Assembly (NCBI RefSeq): GCF_901875575.1
Contig: NZ_CABFMF010000005.1
Location: 1-51,433 of the forward strand
Source of the DNA: an uncultured Streptococcus sp.
Lineage (GTDB): Bacteria > Bacillota > Bacilli > Lactobacillales > Streptococcaceae
Direction: 5' to 3'
Length of the DNA stretch: 51,433 bases
This document shows, one piece after another, positions 32,530-42,435 of this stretch (position 1 is its first letter; each line of letters begins with the position of its first letter). Made by a program: the position numbers and the translations under genes. Under the pieces are notes generated by a model, which saw only the letters and a program-made list of their open reading frames with translations, had not been told where the DNA came from and did not search any database.

Positions 32530-35500
32530 ATGGATAAAGGCCATTGGAATCGGAAAAGGGTATATAGTATTCGTAAGTTTGCTGTTGGAGCTTGCTCAGT
32601 TATGATTGGAACCTGTGCAGTTCTGTTTGGAGGAAATATAGCTGGAGAATCTAGAGTATACGCAGAAGAAAATCCTGTAACTCAAATTGTAGAGAAAGAA
32701 AATAAGGAAAATCCGACAGTAGAAAATAAAGGTAATCAATCTTTGACTATAAATGCCGAGGTTGCAAGTCCTGAAAAAAACATTCCTAATCCAAATGAGA
32801 CCTCTAATCAAGTGAAGAAAGATGCTGAAGTTATAGCACCTAAAGAAACAGCAGCTATTAAGCAAGTTGAAAAGGCTCCAAAGGTTGAAACTCAACCCAC
32901 AAGTCAAGAAAAACCTGTAAAGGAAGATGCCAAAGCTGTGACAAATGAAGAAGTGAATCAAGTGATTGAAGACAGAAAAGTTAATTTTAATCAAAATTGG
33001 CACTTTAAACTCAATGCAAATTCTAAAGAAGCGATTAAACCTGATGCAGATGTTTCTTCATGGAATAAATTAGATTTGCCACACGACTGGAGTATTTTCA
33101 ACGATTTTGACCATCAATCCCCTGCTCAAAACGAAGGTGGACAGCTTAATGGTGGTGAAGCATGGTATCGTAAGACATTTAAACTTGATGAAAAAGACTT
33201 AAATAAAAATATTCGTCTAATCTTTGATGGTGTCTACATGGATTCACAAGTATATGTAAATGGTCAGTTAGTAGGTCATTATCCAAATGGTTATAACCAA
33301 TTTTCTTATGACATTACTAAATATTTAAATAAGGATGGTCGTGATAATGTAGTTGCTGTTCATGCAGTTAACAAACAGCCAAGTAGCCGTTGGTACTCAG
33401 GAAGTGGTATTTACCGTGATGTGACTTTACAAGTGACTGATAAGGTCCATGTTGAGAAAAATGGTACAACTATTTTAACACCAAAACTAGAGGATCAAAA
33501 AAATGGTAAGGTTGAAACTCATGTAACAAGTAAAATTGTTAATACTGATGATAAAGACCACGAACTTGTTGCTGAATATCAAATTGTTGAACGTGGTGGG
33601 CAGCCTGTAACAGGCTTAGTTCGTACATCTAGTCGTACTTTGAAAGCTCATGAAACAACACAACTTGATGCTATTTTAGAAGTTGAAAAACCAAAACTCT
33701 GGACAGTCCTAAGTGATAAACCTGCTTTGTACGAATTGGTTACTCGTGTATATCGTGACGGTCAGTTGGTGGATGCTAAGAAAGACCTGTTTGGTTATCG
33801 TTACTATAACTGGACACCAAATGAAGGTTTCTCTTTGAATGGTGAACGTATTAAATTCCATGGAGTTTCCTTGCACCACGATCACGGAGCACTTGGAGCG
33901 GAAGAAAACTACAAAGCTGAGTACCGTCGTCTTAAACAGATGAAAGAAATGGGTGTCAATTCCATTCGTACAACGCATAACCCTGCCAGTGAGCAAACCT
34001 TGCAAATAGCTGCTGAACTTGGTTTGCTTGTTCAAGAAGAAGCCTTTGATACTTGGTATGGAGGCAAGAAACCATATGATTACGGACGTTTCTTTGAAAA
34101 AGATGCCACTCATCCAGAAGCTAAAAAAGATGAGAAATGGTCTGATTTTGACTTACGTACCATGGTAGAAAGAGGCAAAAACAATCCAGCTATCTTCATG
34201 TGGTCAATCGGTAATGAAATCGGTGAAGCCAATGGTGATGCTCACTCACTAGCTACAGTAAAACGTTTGGTCAAGGTTATTAAAGATGTTGATAAGACAC
34301 GCTATGTCACTATGGGAGCAGATAAGTTCCGTTTCGGTAATGGTAGTGGTGGACATGAGAAAATTGCCGAAGAATTAGATGCTGTTGGATTTAACTACTC
34401 TGAAGATAACTATAAAGCTCTTCGAGCTAAGCATCCAAAATGGTTGATTTATGGTTCTGAAACCTCTTCAGCAACTCGTACTCGTGGTAGCTATTATCGT
34501 CCTGAACGTGAATTGAAACATAGTAATGGACCTGAACGTAATTACGAACAGTCTGACTACGGTAATGACAGAGTTGGTTGGGGGAAAACGGCTACAGATT
34601 CATGGACTTTTGACCGTGACAATGCTGGTTATGCTGGTCAATTTATCTGGACTGGAACAGACTACATTGGTGAGCCAACACCTTGGCACAATCAAAACCA
34701 CACGCCGGTTAAGAGTTCATACTTTGGTATTGTAGATACTGCAGGTATTCCAAAACATGACTTCTATCTCTACCAAAGTCAATGGGTTTCAGTTAAAAAG
34801 AAACCGATGGTTCACCTACTTCCTCACTGGAACTGGGAAAATGAAGAGTTAGCATCAAAAGTAGCTGATTCAGAAGGCAAGATTCCAGTTCGTGCTTATT
34901 CGAATGCTTCTAGTGTAGAATTGTTCTTAAATGGCAAGTCCCTAGGAGAGAAGAAATTTAACAAAAAGCAAACTAGCGATGGAAGAACATACCAAGAGGG
35001 AGCTAATGCCAAAGAACTTTATCTTGAGTGGAAGGTTGCTTATCAACCAGGAACTTTAGAAGCAGTAGCTCGCGATGATGCTGGTAAAGAGATTGCAAGA
35101 GATAAGATTACTACTGCGGGGCAACCAGCTGGTGTACGTCTCATCAAGGAAGAAAATGCAATCGCAGCAGATGGAAAAGACTTGACTTATATCTACTACG
35201 AAATCGTTGACAGCCAAGGAAATGTAGTGCCAACTGCTAATAATCTGGTTCGCTTCCAATTGCATGGACAAGGTCAATTGGTCGGTGTTGATAATGGGGA
35301 ACAAGCTAGCCGTGAACGTTACAAAGCGCAGCCAGATGGTTCTTGGATTCGTAGAGCCTTTAACGGTAAGGGTGTTGCAATTGTCAAGTCAACTGAGCAA
35401 GCAGGTAAATTCACTCTTACTGCTCATTCTGATCTCTTGAAGTCTGCGCAAGTAACTGTCTTTACTGGTAAACAAGAAGATAAAGAAAAAACAGTTCTAG

Positions 35501-38500
35501 GCACAGAAACTCCAAAAGTACGCACAGTTATTTCTCAAATTCCAAAAATGCCGAAAACAGTCGCTTTTGTATATAGCGATGGTAGTCGTGAAAAACATTC
35601 GGTAACATGGTCACCAGTTGATGTGAGTCAACCAGGAGTTGTGACTGTTAAAGGAATAGCAGAGGGTCGTGAGGTAGAGGCTCGTGTAGAAGTTCTTGCA
35701 ATTGCAAAAGAACTTCCAACCGTTAAACGTGTTGCTCCAGGAACAGATTTGAATGATGTTGATAAATATGTTTCTATCGCAGTAACAGATGGTAGCGTTC
35801 AAGAATACGAAGTAGATAAGTGGGAAATAGCAGAGGCAGACAAGGCCAAACTTTCAGTTGCAGGATCTCGAATTCAAATGACTGGACAACTAGCAGGTGA
35901 TACAATTCGTGCTACTCTTGTTGTTGGAGAAGGGAAAGTTCCTGAACCTGTAGTACCAAATATAAGCATTGCTGGGGAAGCTGTTTCAGGTCTTTCAAGC
36001 CAAAGGCCAATGCACTATAAAACTCTTCCTTACGGTGCTCAGTTACCTGAAGTAACTGCAAGTGCTGAAAATGCTGATGTTACAGTTCTTCAAGCAAGTG
36101 TAGCTAATGGTATGCGTGCAAGCATCTTTGTTCAATCAAAAGATGGAGGTTCTCTCCAAACTTATGCTGTTCAATTCCTTGAGGAAGCACCAAAAATTGA
36201 TCATTTGAGTCTACAAGTTGAGCAAGCCTCATCTCTTAAAGAAGACCAAACAGCCAAACTTTCAGTACTTGCACATTATCAAGACGATACCCAAGCAGTT
36301 TTAGCAGCTGATAAAGTTACCTTCTCTACAAGTGGTGAAGGGGAAGTAGCGGTTCGTAAAGGTTTGCTCGAAATGCATAAACCAGGTGCTGTTACTCTTA
36401 AGGCAGAGTATGAGGGAGCTAAAGGTCAAGTTGACCTCACCATTCAACCTAATACTGAAAAGAAAGTCGTTCAAGCCATTCGTCCAGTAAATGTAGTGAC
36501 TGACTTGCATCAAGAACCAAGTCTTCCAGCAACAGTTACTGTTGAATACGATAAAGGTTTCCCTAAAACTCATAAAGTCACTTGGCAATCTATTCCAAAA
36601 GAAAAATTAGATCGTTATCAAACCTTTGATGTTTTAGGAAAAGTTGAAGGAATTGATTTAGAAGCACATGCTAAAGTATCTGTAGAAGGTATCATATCTG
36701 TTGAAGAGGTTAGCGTAACAACTCCAATTTCTGAAGCTCCAAAATTACCGGAAAGTGTTCGTACTTACGATTCTAACGGTCAGGTTTCATCCGCTAAGGT
36801 AGCTTGGGATGTTATTAGTCCTGATCAATACGCTAAAGAAGGCAACTTCACAGTTAATGGCCGACTAGAAGGTTCTCAATTGACAACGAAACTCCATGTT
36901 CGTGTATCTGCTCAAACAGAGCAAGGTGCTAACATTTCTGATCAATGGACCGGTTCAGAATTACCACTTGCCTTTGCATCAGACTCAAATCCGAGTGATC
37001 CAGTTTCAAATGTCAACGATAAATTAATTTCATTTAATGATCGACCAGCAAACCGTTGGACAAACTGGAATCGTAAACCAGAAGCTTCAGTTGGTGTTCT
37101 GTTTGGAGATTCAGGTATCTTGAGTAAACGTTCAGTTGATAACTTGAGTGTCGGATTCCACGAAGACCACGGAGTTGGTGTACCTAAGACCTATGTGATT
37201 GAGTATTATGTCGGTAAGACAGTTCCAACTGCACCTAAAAATCCAAGTTTTGTAAGCAATGAAAATCATGTCTTTAATGATGATGCCAACTGGAAACCAG
37301 TAACAAATCTGAAAGCACCAGATCAACTTAAGGCTGGAGAAATGAATCACTTTAGCTTTGATAAGGTGGATACCTATGCTATTCGTATGCGCATGGTTAG
37401 ACTTGACAATAAGAAAGGAACTTCTATCACAGAAGTACAGATTTTTGCTAAACAAGTTGCTGCAGCTAAACAAGGACAAACTAATATTCAAGTTGACGGC
37501 AAAGACTTATCAAACTTTAACCCTGATTTAAAAAACTACTATCTTGAGTCAGTAGAGGGTAAAGTTCCTTTAGTAACAGCTAGCGTAACGAATAATGGTC
37601 TAGCAACTGTCGTTCCAAGCGTTCGTGAAGGTGAGCCTGTACGTGTTATTGCAAAAGCAGAAAATGGTGATATTTTAGGAGAATACCGTCTACACTTTAC
37701 TAACGATAAAGAGCTGCTTTCTAGTAAACCTGTTGCAGCAGTTAAACAATCTCGTTTGTTACAATTAGGGCAACAACTAGATCTACCAAGCAAGGTTTCT
37801 GTATACTTCACAGGTAAAGATGCTTATGAAGCAAAAGATTTGGCAGTTGAATGGGAAGAAGTTCCAGCAGAAAACTTGAACAAGACAGGTCAATTTACTG
37901 TTAGAGGACACGTTCTAGGTAGTGACCTTAAAGCTGAAATCTCTGTTCGCGTAACAGATAAATTAGGTGAGGTTCTTTCAGATAATCCTGAATACAATGA
38001 AAATGGTAATCAAGCCTTTGCCTCTGCAACGAATGATATAGATAAAAATTCTCATGACCGTGTAGATTATATCAATGACGGGAATCATTCAGAAAATCGT
38101 CGATGGACAAACTGGTCTGCATCACCATCTGCTAATCCAGAGGTCTCTGCAGGTGTTATTTTCCGTGAAAATGGTAAGATTGTAGAACGCACTGTTGCTC
38201 AAGCAAAACTTCAATTCTTTGCAGATAGCGGTACTGATGCGCCTTCTAAACTTGTTCTAGAACGTTATGTTGGTCCAGAATTTAATGTTCCTACATACTA
38301 TTCAAATTATCAAGCCTATGAAGGAAACCACCCATTTAATACTCCGGAAAACTGGCAAGTTGTTCCTTATAAAGCAGAAAAGGAAATTGTAGCTGGAGAT
38401 GAAATCAATGTAACATTCAAAGCTGTGAAAACCAAAGTCTTGAGATGGCGTATGGAGCGTAAAGCAGATAAGAAAGGTGTTGCGATTCTTGAGATGAGCT

Positions 38501-39276
38501 TCCTTGCTCCTAGTGAATTACCACAAGAAAGTACAAAATCTAAGATTCTTGTAGATGGAAATGAGCTCCCTAATTTTGCAGAAGATCGCCAAGATTATCA
38601 AGTAACTTATAAAGGGAAACGTCCAAAGGTCTCAGTTGAAGAAACTGATCACGTTGCTTCAACCGTTGTAGATAGTGGACATGATAATCTACCAGTGCTT
38701 GTTCGTTTGGTTTCAGAGAGTGGTAAACAAGTTAAGGAATACCGTATCCAATTTACAAAAGAAAAACCTTTATCTGAGAAGACTGTAGCTGCAGTTCAAG
38801 AAGAGACTTCAAGACTTGATGTTGTTGAAAAAGAGGTAGCCTTTAATACAATTGAGAAAAAAGATTCAACTCTCTATATTGGTGAAACTCGTGTAGAACA
38901 AGAAGGTCAAGTTGGTAAGGAACGAATCTTTACAATTGTAAATCCTGACGGCACTAAGATAGAAACAGGTCGTGAGGTCGTACAAAATCCATTAAACCAT
39001 ATCGTTTCGATAGGTACAAAAGTAAGAACAGCTTTTCCAGAAGATAAAGTGAAGAATCTTGTTCTAGACAGACCAGAACTTCCTCTTGAAGAAGAAACTG
39101 TTGATTTTAAAGTTGAAGAAGGGAAGAATTCTTCAACTCACTCTAACTCTAAAGAAGATAAACTTCATTTACCAAATACAGGAAGTGAAAATAATCAAGC
39201 AACACTAGCTGCAGGTTTAGCACTTCTTGGCTTAGGAGTAGGTTTAGCTTCAGTAAAAAATAAAAAAGAAGATTAA
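32530..39276 (+). CDS. bgaA: Surface-anchored beta-galactosidase (BgaA-type)
   Basis: This 2248-residue exo-beta-galactosidase releases terminal galactose from host glycans; the pneumococcal BgaA is also an adhesin. In order: YSIRK signal (1-45); a Lys/Glu-rich linker; GH2 sugar-binding and Ig domains (about 150-425); a TIM barrel (about 430-740) with the acid/base Glu563 in GNEIGE and nucleophile Glu644 in YGSETSS; then DUF4982 and several Ig-like domains. Two CBM71-like modules follow (about 1470-1640 and 1815-2000, each with RWTNW), and the protein ends with LPNTG at 2214 and a membrane tail. The size is close to the roughly 2235 residues of pneumococcal BgaA, and the frame is intact. The context with gatABC-lacABCD supplies uptake and use of the galactose. 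SrtA should anchor it. Confidence 0.95.
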   Translation: MDKGHWNRKRVYSIRKFAVGACSVMIGTCAVLFGGNIAGESRVYAEENPVTQIVEKENKENPTVENKGNQSLTINAEVASPEKNIPNPNETSNQVKKDAEVIAPKETAAIKQVEKAPKVETQPTSQEKPVKEDAKAVTNEEVNQVIEDRKVNFNQNWHFKLNANSKEAIKPDADVSSWNKLDLPHDWSIFNDFDHQSPAQNEGGQLNGGEAWYRKTFKLDEKDLNKNIRLIFDGVYMDSQVYVNGQLVGHYPNGYNQFSYDITKYLNKDGRDNVVAVHAVNKQPSSRWYSGSGIYRDVTLQVTDKVHVEKNGTTILTPKLEDQKNGKVETHVTSKIVNTDDKDHELVAEYQIVERGGQPVTGLVRTSSRTLKAHETTQLDAILEVEKPKLWTVLSDKPALYELVTRVYRDGQLVDAKKDLFGYRYYNWTPNEGFSLNGERIKFHGVSLHHDHGALGAEENYKAEYRRLKQMKEMGVNSIRTTHNPASEQTLQIAAELGLLVQEEAFDTWYGGKKPYDYGRFFEKDATHPEAKKDEKWSDFDLRTMVERGKNNPAIFMWSIGNEIGEANGDAHSLATVKRLVKVIKDVDKTRYVTMGADKFRFGNGSGGHEKIAEELDAVGFNYSEDNYKALRAKHPKWLIYGSETSSATRTRGSYYRPERELKHSNGPERNYEQSDYGNDRVGWGKTATDSWTFDRDNAGYAGQFIWTGTDYIGEPTPWHNQNHTPVKSSYFGIVDTAGIPKHDFYLYQSQWVSVKKKPMVHLLPHWNWENEELASKVADSEGKIPVRAYSNASSVELFLNGKSLGEKKFNKKQTSDGRTYQEGANAKELYLEWKVAYQPGTLEAVARDDAGKEIARDKITTAGQPAGVRLIKEENAIAADGKDLTYIYYEIVDSQGNVVPTANNLVRFQLHGQGQLVGVDNGEQASRERYKAQPDGSWIRRAFNGKGVAIVKSTEQAGKFTLTAHSDLLKSAQVTVFTGKQEDKEKTVLGTETPKVRTVISQIPKMPKTVAFVYSDGSREKHSVTWSPVDVSQPGVVTVKGIAEGREVEARVEVLAIAKELPTVKRVAPGTDLNDVDKYVSIAVTDGSVQEYEVDKWEIAEADKAKLSVAGSRIQMTGQLAGDTIRATLVVGEGKVPEPVVPNISIAGEAVSGLSSQRPMHYKTLPYGAQLPEVTASAENADVTVLQASVANGMRASIFVQSKDGGSLQTYAVQFLEEAPKIDHLSLQVEQASSLKEDQTAKLSVLAHYQDDTQAVLAADKVTFSTSGEGEVAVRKGLLEMHKPGAVTLKAEYEGAKGQVDLTIQPNTEKKVVQAIRPVNVVTDLHQEPSLPATVTVEYDKGFPKTHKVTWQSIPKEKLDRYQTFDVLGKVEGIDLEAHAKVSVEGIISVEEVSVTTPISEAPKLPESVRTYDSNGQVSSAKVAWDVISPDQYAKEGNFTVNGRLEGSQLTTKLHVRVSAQTEQGANISDQWTGSELPLAFASDSNPSDPVSNVNDKLISFNDRPANRWTNWNRKPEASVGVLFGDSGILSKRSVDNLSVGFHEDHGVGVPKTYVIEYYVGKTVPTAPKNPSFVSNENHVFNDDANWKPVTNLKAPDQLKAGEMNHFSFDKVDTYAIRMRMVRLDNKKGTSITEVQIFAKQVAAAKQGQTNIQVDGKDLSNFNPDLKNYYLESVEGKVPLVTASVTNNGLATVVPSVREGEPVRVIAKAENGDILGEYRLHFTNDKELLSSKPVAAVKQSRLLQLGQQLDLPSKVSVYFTGKDAYEAKDLAVEWEEVPAENLNKTGQFTVRGHVLGSDLKAEISVRVTDKLGEVLSDNPEYNENGNQAFASATNDIDKNSHDRVDYINDGNHSENRRWTNWSASPSANPEVSAGVIFRENGKIVERTVAQAKLQFFADSGTDAPSKLVLERYVGPEFNVPTYYSNYQAYEGNHPFNTPENWQVVPYKAEKEIVAGDEINVTFKAVKTKVLRWRMERKADKKGVAILEMSFLAPSELPQESTKSKILVDGNELPNFAEDRQDYQVTYKGKRPKVSVEETDHVASTVVDSGHDNLPVLVRLVSESGKQVKEYRIQFTKEKPLSEKTVAAVQEETSRLDVVEKEVAFNTIEKKDSTLYIGETRVEQEGQVGKERIFTIVNPDGTKIETGREVVQNPLNHIVSIGTKVRTAFPEDKVKNLVLDRPELPLEEETVDFKVEEGKNSSTHSNSKEDKLHLPNTGSENNQATLAAGLALLGLGVGLASVKNKKED

Positions 39277-40320
39277 TCTGTCTTTAAACTTAGATTTTTG
39301 ATTAAAAGAATCGGATAATAAAAGATTTTGCTACATTGTAGTGGTGTGATGAAAGCAAATAAAAGAGTATGAGACAAAATGGTTCTCAGCCACAACAAGC
39401 TAGAGATTTCCAGGCACTGCACCCATAAAATGAAACACAAGAAAACACTCCTGTTGAATTCTGGCAAACTAGAAACAGGAGTGTTTTGTTATGATTAAAA
39501 AAGCATATTCAGTAGAAATGAAGAAGGCCGGTAAATCAAATAAGGTTATCATGGAAACTCACGGTATCAAAAAGCTAGTTAGGTCAAGATCTGGTGGGGA
39601 TGGTATCAGAATGATGAATTGTACCGTTTCCACCAACCTGTGGAGAAACAATATACTTATGGTAAAAGGTTGAAACAGTTATCTGAAGTCTCATAGTTAT
39701 GTTCGAAAGTAGAAATACTAAAAAAGTATCAGAGCTTGGTAGAGAATCGCCAAAGTAAGCTTTATCAAGCTAGTGGAAGAGTATAAGAAAACGCGCCCTG
39801 TATCTATTATTTTAGAGTGTTTCGGAGTCAAACACTCAACCTCTTATCGCTGGAAACAGGAGTGTAAGAATTCTCAGAAATGAGACGAAATAGCAGATAA
39901 AATCGAAAAACTCTGTATGGAAATTCACTTTATTTACGGCTATCGAACCATCACTTGCTTGCTCAAGAAAGTTTATAACCTCGTCGTTAATCGCAAGAAG
40001 GTAAGGAAAAGGACTTCCTTTGCTGTGTCCGTCCTAAGAAGGGAGCTAAATTAGGGAAATCTTACCATGTAACAGATAATAAGCTGGATCGTGATTTTCA
40101 GACAGACAAGCCTATTGAGAAGCTTGTCACAGACATCACCTACCTCTACTTTGGAAACTGTAGACTTTATCTATCTTCGATCACGAATCTCTATAATCAC
40201 AAAATTGTAGCTTATACCATCTCCGATTGCTAAGATACTGACTTTGTGCTCGACATACTTAATACCTCAAGAGCTACTTTACACATCGATCAGGATTCTG
40301 TCTACACCTCAAAAGCATAT

Positions 40321-41219
40321 TATAGTTAATTGAAACAAGAGCAAGACAAAAAAGCCTCGAAAAAAGTATTACAACTCGGTAATACCTTTTTGAGGTGCTT
40401 TTTGATATGAGCCCATGTTTTCTCAATAAGATTGTACTCAGGTGAGTAGGGAGGAAGAAGTAAAAGTTTATACCCAAATTCTTCACACAATAGTTCTAGC
40501 TTACCCATTCTATGGAATCTTGCATTATCCATAATAATAACTGATGGTGTATTTAATATTGTCAAGAGAAACTTCTGAAACCAAGCTTCAAAAAAGTCAC
40601 TTATCATCGTCTCTTCGTAAGTCATTGGAGCGATTAACTCACCATTTGTTAGCCCTGCAACCAAAGAAATCCTCTGATATCTTCTTCCAGATACTTTACC
40701 TCTTATTAACTGACCTTTTAATGAGCGACCATATTCTCGATAAAAATAAGTATCGAATCCTGTTTCATCAATATAAACAGGTGCTAGATGCTTTAAACTA
40801 TTAAAATTTTTAAGAAATAAGGCTACTTTTTCTGGGTCTTGTTTATAGTAAGTGTGGTTCTTTTTTTCGAGTGTAGCCCATAGCTTTGAGAGCATAGTGA
40901 ATAGTAGTTGGATGACAGCCAAATTCAGAAGCTATTTCAGTCAAATAAGCGTCTGGATTGTCAGTAAGATAGTTTTTAAATCTATCTCTATCAACCTTTC
41001 TTGGTTTTGTTCCTTTGACTTGATGATTTAGCTCTCCTGTTTTCTCTTTTAGCTTTAACCAGCTATAATGGTATTACGTAAAATTTGGGAAATGTGTGAT
41101 GCTTCTGTTATACTACCTGTTCGCTCACAATAAGCGAGAACTTTTTTACGAAAATCTATTGAATATGCCATAAGAAGATTATACCACATTATGTACTATT
41201 TTTGGTTCAGTTTACTATA
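40321..41219 (-). mobile_element. IS630-family element (IS630-Spn1-like) nested in the IS3 relic
   Basis: The ends TATAGTTAATTGAAACAA and TATAGTAAACTGAACCAA (complement of the right edge) are near-matching inverted repeats bounded by TA, the target duplicated by this family. Removing it restores the IS3 frame from SVYTSKAY to EGITRS. Length is about 0.9 kb. Confidence 0.85.
40326..41171 (-). pseudogene. IS630-family transposase, frameshifted
   Basis: The first part starts at 41171 (MAYSIDFRKKVLAYCERTGS, helix-turn-helix) but stops after 38 codons (41055-41057), where a small deletion turns the expected NTIYGW into NTIIAG-stop. The second part (to 40326) has the DDE triad: YIDETGFD, IIMDNARFH and SPEYNLIEKTW. 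The two reading frames meet at a run of seven A followed by G, a classic -1 slippage site used by this family. The early stop suggests this copy is dead. Confidence 0.75.
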
Positions 41220-41519
41220 TCAGGCTTATATAGAAGGCATCACCCGCTCCATCTCCCTAAAAGAAACGTCAGCAGATAATGCCCGTATCGAATGATTCCA
41301 TTCTGTTCTCAAGTCTGAAACCTTCTATCTCCATAAGTGGAGAAAATTAACCAAAGATAGTATGACGGATATTGTCAAAATTTACATCATATTTGATAAT
41401 GAAAGTAGAATTCAACAGAAATTAAATGACCAGTCTCCTGTAGAGTACAGAAAACTGGCCGCATAAGAGGGATTTTCTCTTGTCCCATTATTGGGGTGCA
41501 GTGCGTGTGGTAGGATTTT

Positions 41520-42287
41520 TTATGGTTTAGAAAGAATAATTTTTGTTTGTTTAGACAGTTGAGAAAAGGCTTCTTTATTTAATTTTGAGTCGGAAACAAT
41601 AGTATCAATATCCGAGAGATTGTAGAAAGTATAGAAGTCAAATTTATTAAATTTACTATTATCTGCTAACAAGATTTTTTTATTGGCATTATTTAAAGCA
41701 ATACGCTGGACTTCGCCCTCTTCTTCACTAAAGGTTGCAATAGCATGATCTTTGATACCGTTACAACTTACGAAGGCCTTGGAAAATTGTAGGTTGCTCA
41801 AATCTTGTAATGTCATCGTACCAACAAAGGCACCTGTGATAGAACGATAGTTACCACCAATGAGAATCAAATCTGTTAGTTTTCGTTCGTTTAGAATGAG
41901 AAATACCGGCAAACTGTTTGTAACTACCCGAATATTATCGATAGGAAGTTCTCGAGCAAAGCATTCTAAGGTTGTTCCTGGACCTATAAAAATAGTTTCG
42001 CCTGAATCAATTAAATGACCAGTGAATCTGCTAATTTCTTGCTTTTCTGCAATCTGTAAGCTCTGTTTTTCTATATTAGAACGTTCATTATTTAAAAGAG
42101 AACCTGTACGAATTTTTTCTGCTCCACCGTGTACACGAACGAGTAAATCTTTGTCAGCAAGTTCTTGTAGGTAGCGTCGAGCTGTCATATCTGAAACATC
42201 CAATCGAAACATGATTTCTTTTACAGTAATAGTACCTTTTGTATTAACTGTTTCTAGAATACTGTCTAATTTTTCTTGCTTTAACAT
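41520..42287 (-). CDS. lacR: DeoR-family repressor, likely LacR
   Basis: This 255-residue regulator has an N-terminal DeoR helix-turn-helix (about residues 5-60: KQEKLDSILETVNTKGTITV, VSDMTARRYLQEL, VRVHGGAEK). A sugar-phosphate sensor domain follows with IFIGPGTTLE and ADNSKFNK. The start at 42287 (MLKQEK) follows GAGGTGAT; longer in-frame readings add an untypical tail. LacR proteins respond to tagatose-6-phosphate and repress lac genes. Its place next to bgaA-lacABCD supports that, though the IS relic separates them. Confidence 0.82.
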   Translation of the reverse strand: MLKQEKLDSILETVNTKGTITVKEIMFRLDVSDMTARRYLQELADKDLLVRVHGGAEKIRTGSLLNNERSNIEKQSLQIAEKQEISRFTGHLIDSGETIFIGPGTTLECFARELPIDNIRVVTNSLPVFLILNERKLTDLILIGGNYRSITGAFVGTMTLQDLSNLQFSKAFVSCNGIKDHAIATFSEEEGEVQRIALNNANKKILLADNSKFNKFDFYTFYNLSDIDTIVSDSKLNKEAFSQLSKQTKIILSKP

Positions 42288-42315
42288 CTCTATCACCTCG
42301 ATTTCTACTATTATT

Positions 42316-42344
42316 ATCTTACCACAAAACAATCAATCATTCAA
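42316..42344 (-). promoter_or_regulatory. Promoter of lacR
   Basis: On the minus strand TTGAAT (42339-42344), 17 bp, then TAAGAT (42316-42321) with an upstream TGG extended element. Confidence 0.6.
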
Positions 42345-42373
42345 ATATAAAAAAACAAAAAAAAACAAAAAAC

Positions 42374-42413
42374 AAAAATATCATGGTTTGTTTAAACAAA
42401 TCATGATATTTTT
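42374..42413. promoter_or_regulatory. 40-bp palindrome: nrdF terminator and possible LacR operator
   Basis: The two 20-base arms match at 19 of 20 positions with no spacer; the centre is TTTGTTTAAACAAA. Read on the minus strand it follows nrdF and runs into T-rich DNA, so it should terminate nrdHEF. Its core TGTTTAAACA resembles the palindrome before lacA, so it may also bind LacR about 30 bp above the lacR -35. Confidence 0.65.
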
Positions 42414-42435
42414 TATCACTATTAGATAGTTGAAA

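Larger units (their letters stand above)
39414..41504 (+). mobile_element. Degenerate IS3-family element (IS861/IS150-like), interrupted
   Basis: The ends GCACTGCACCC-ATAAAATG and the complement of 41477-41504 form imperfect inverted repeats. OrfA survives as MIKKAYSVEMKKAGKSNKVI (39491 onward) with a deletion. OrfB pieces read LVEEYKKTRPVSIILECFGV, KLVTDITYLYFGN and, after the inserted element, EGITRSISLKETSADNARIE then a stop. Several stops and frameshifts mean it is inactive. No target duplication is obvious. 39277-39413, between it and bgaA, holds no gene or strong terminator. Confidence 0.8.
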
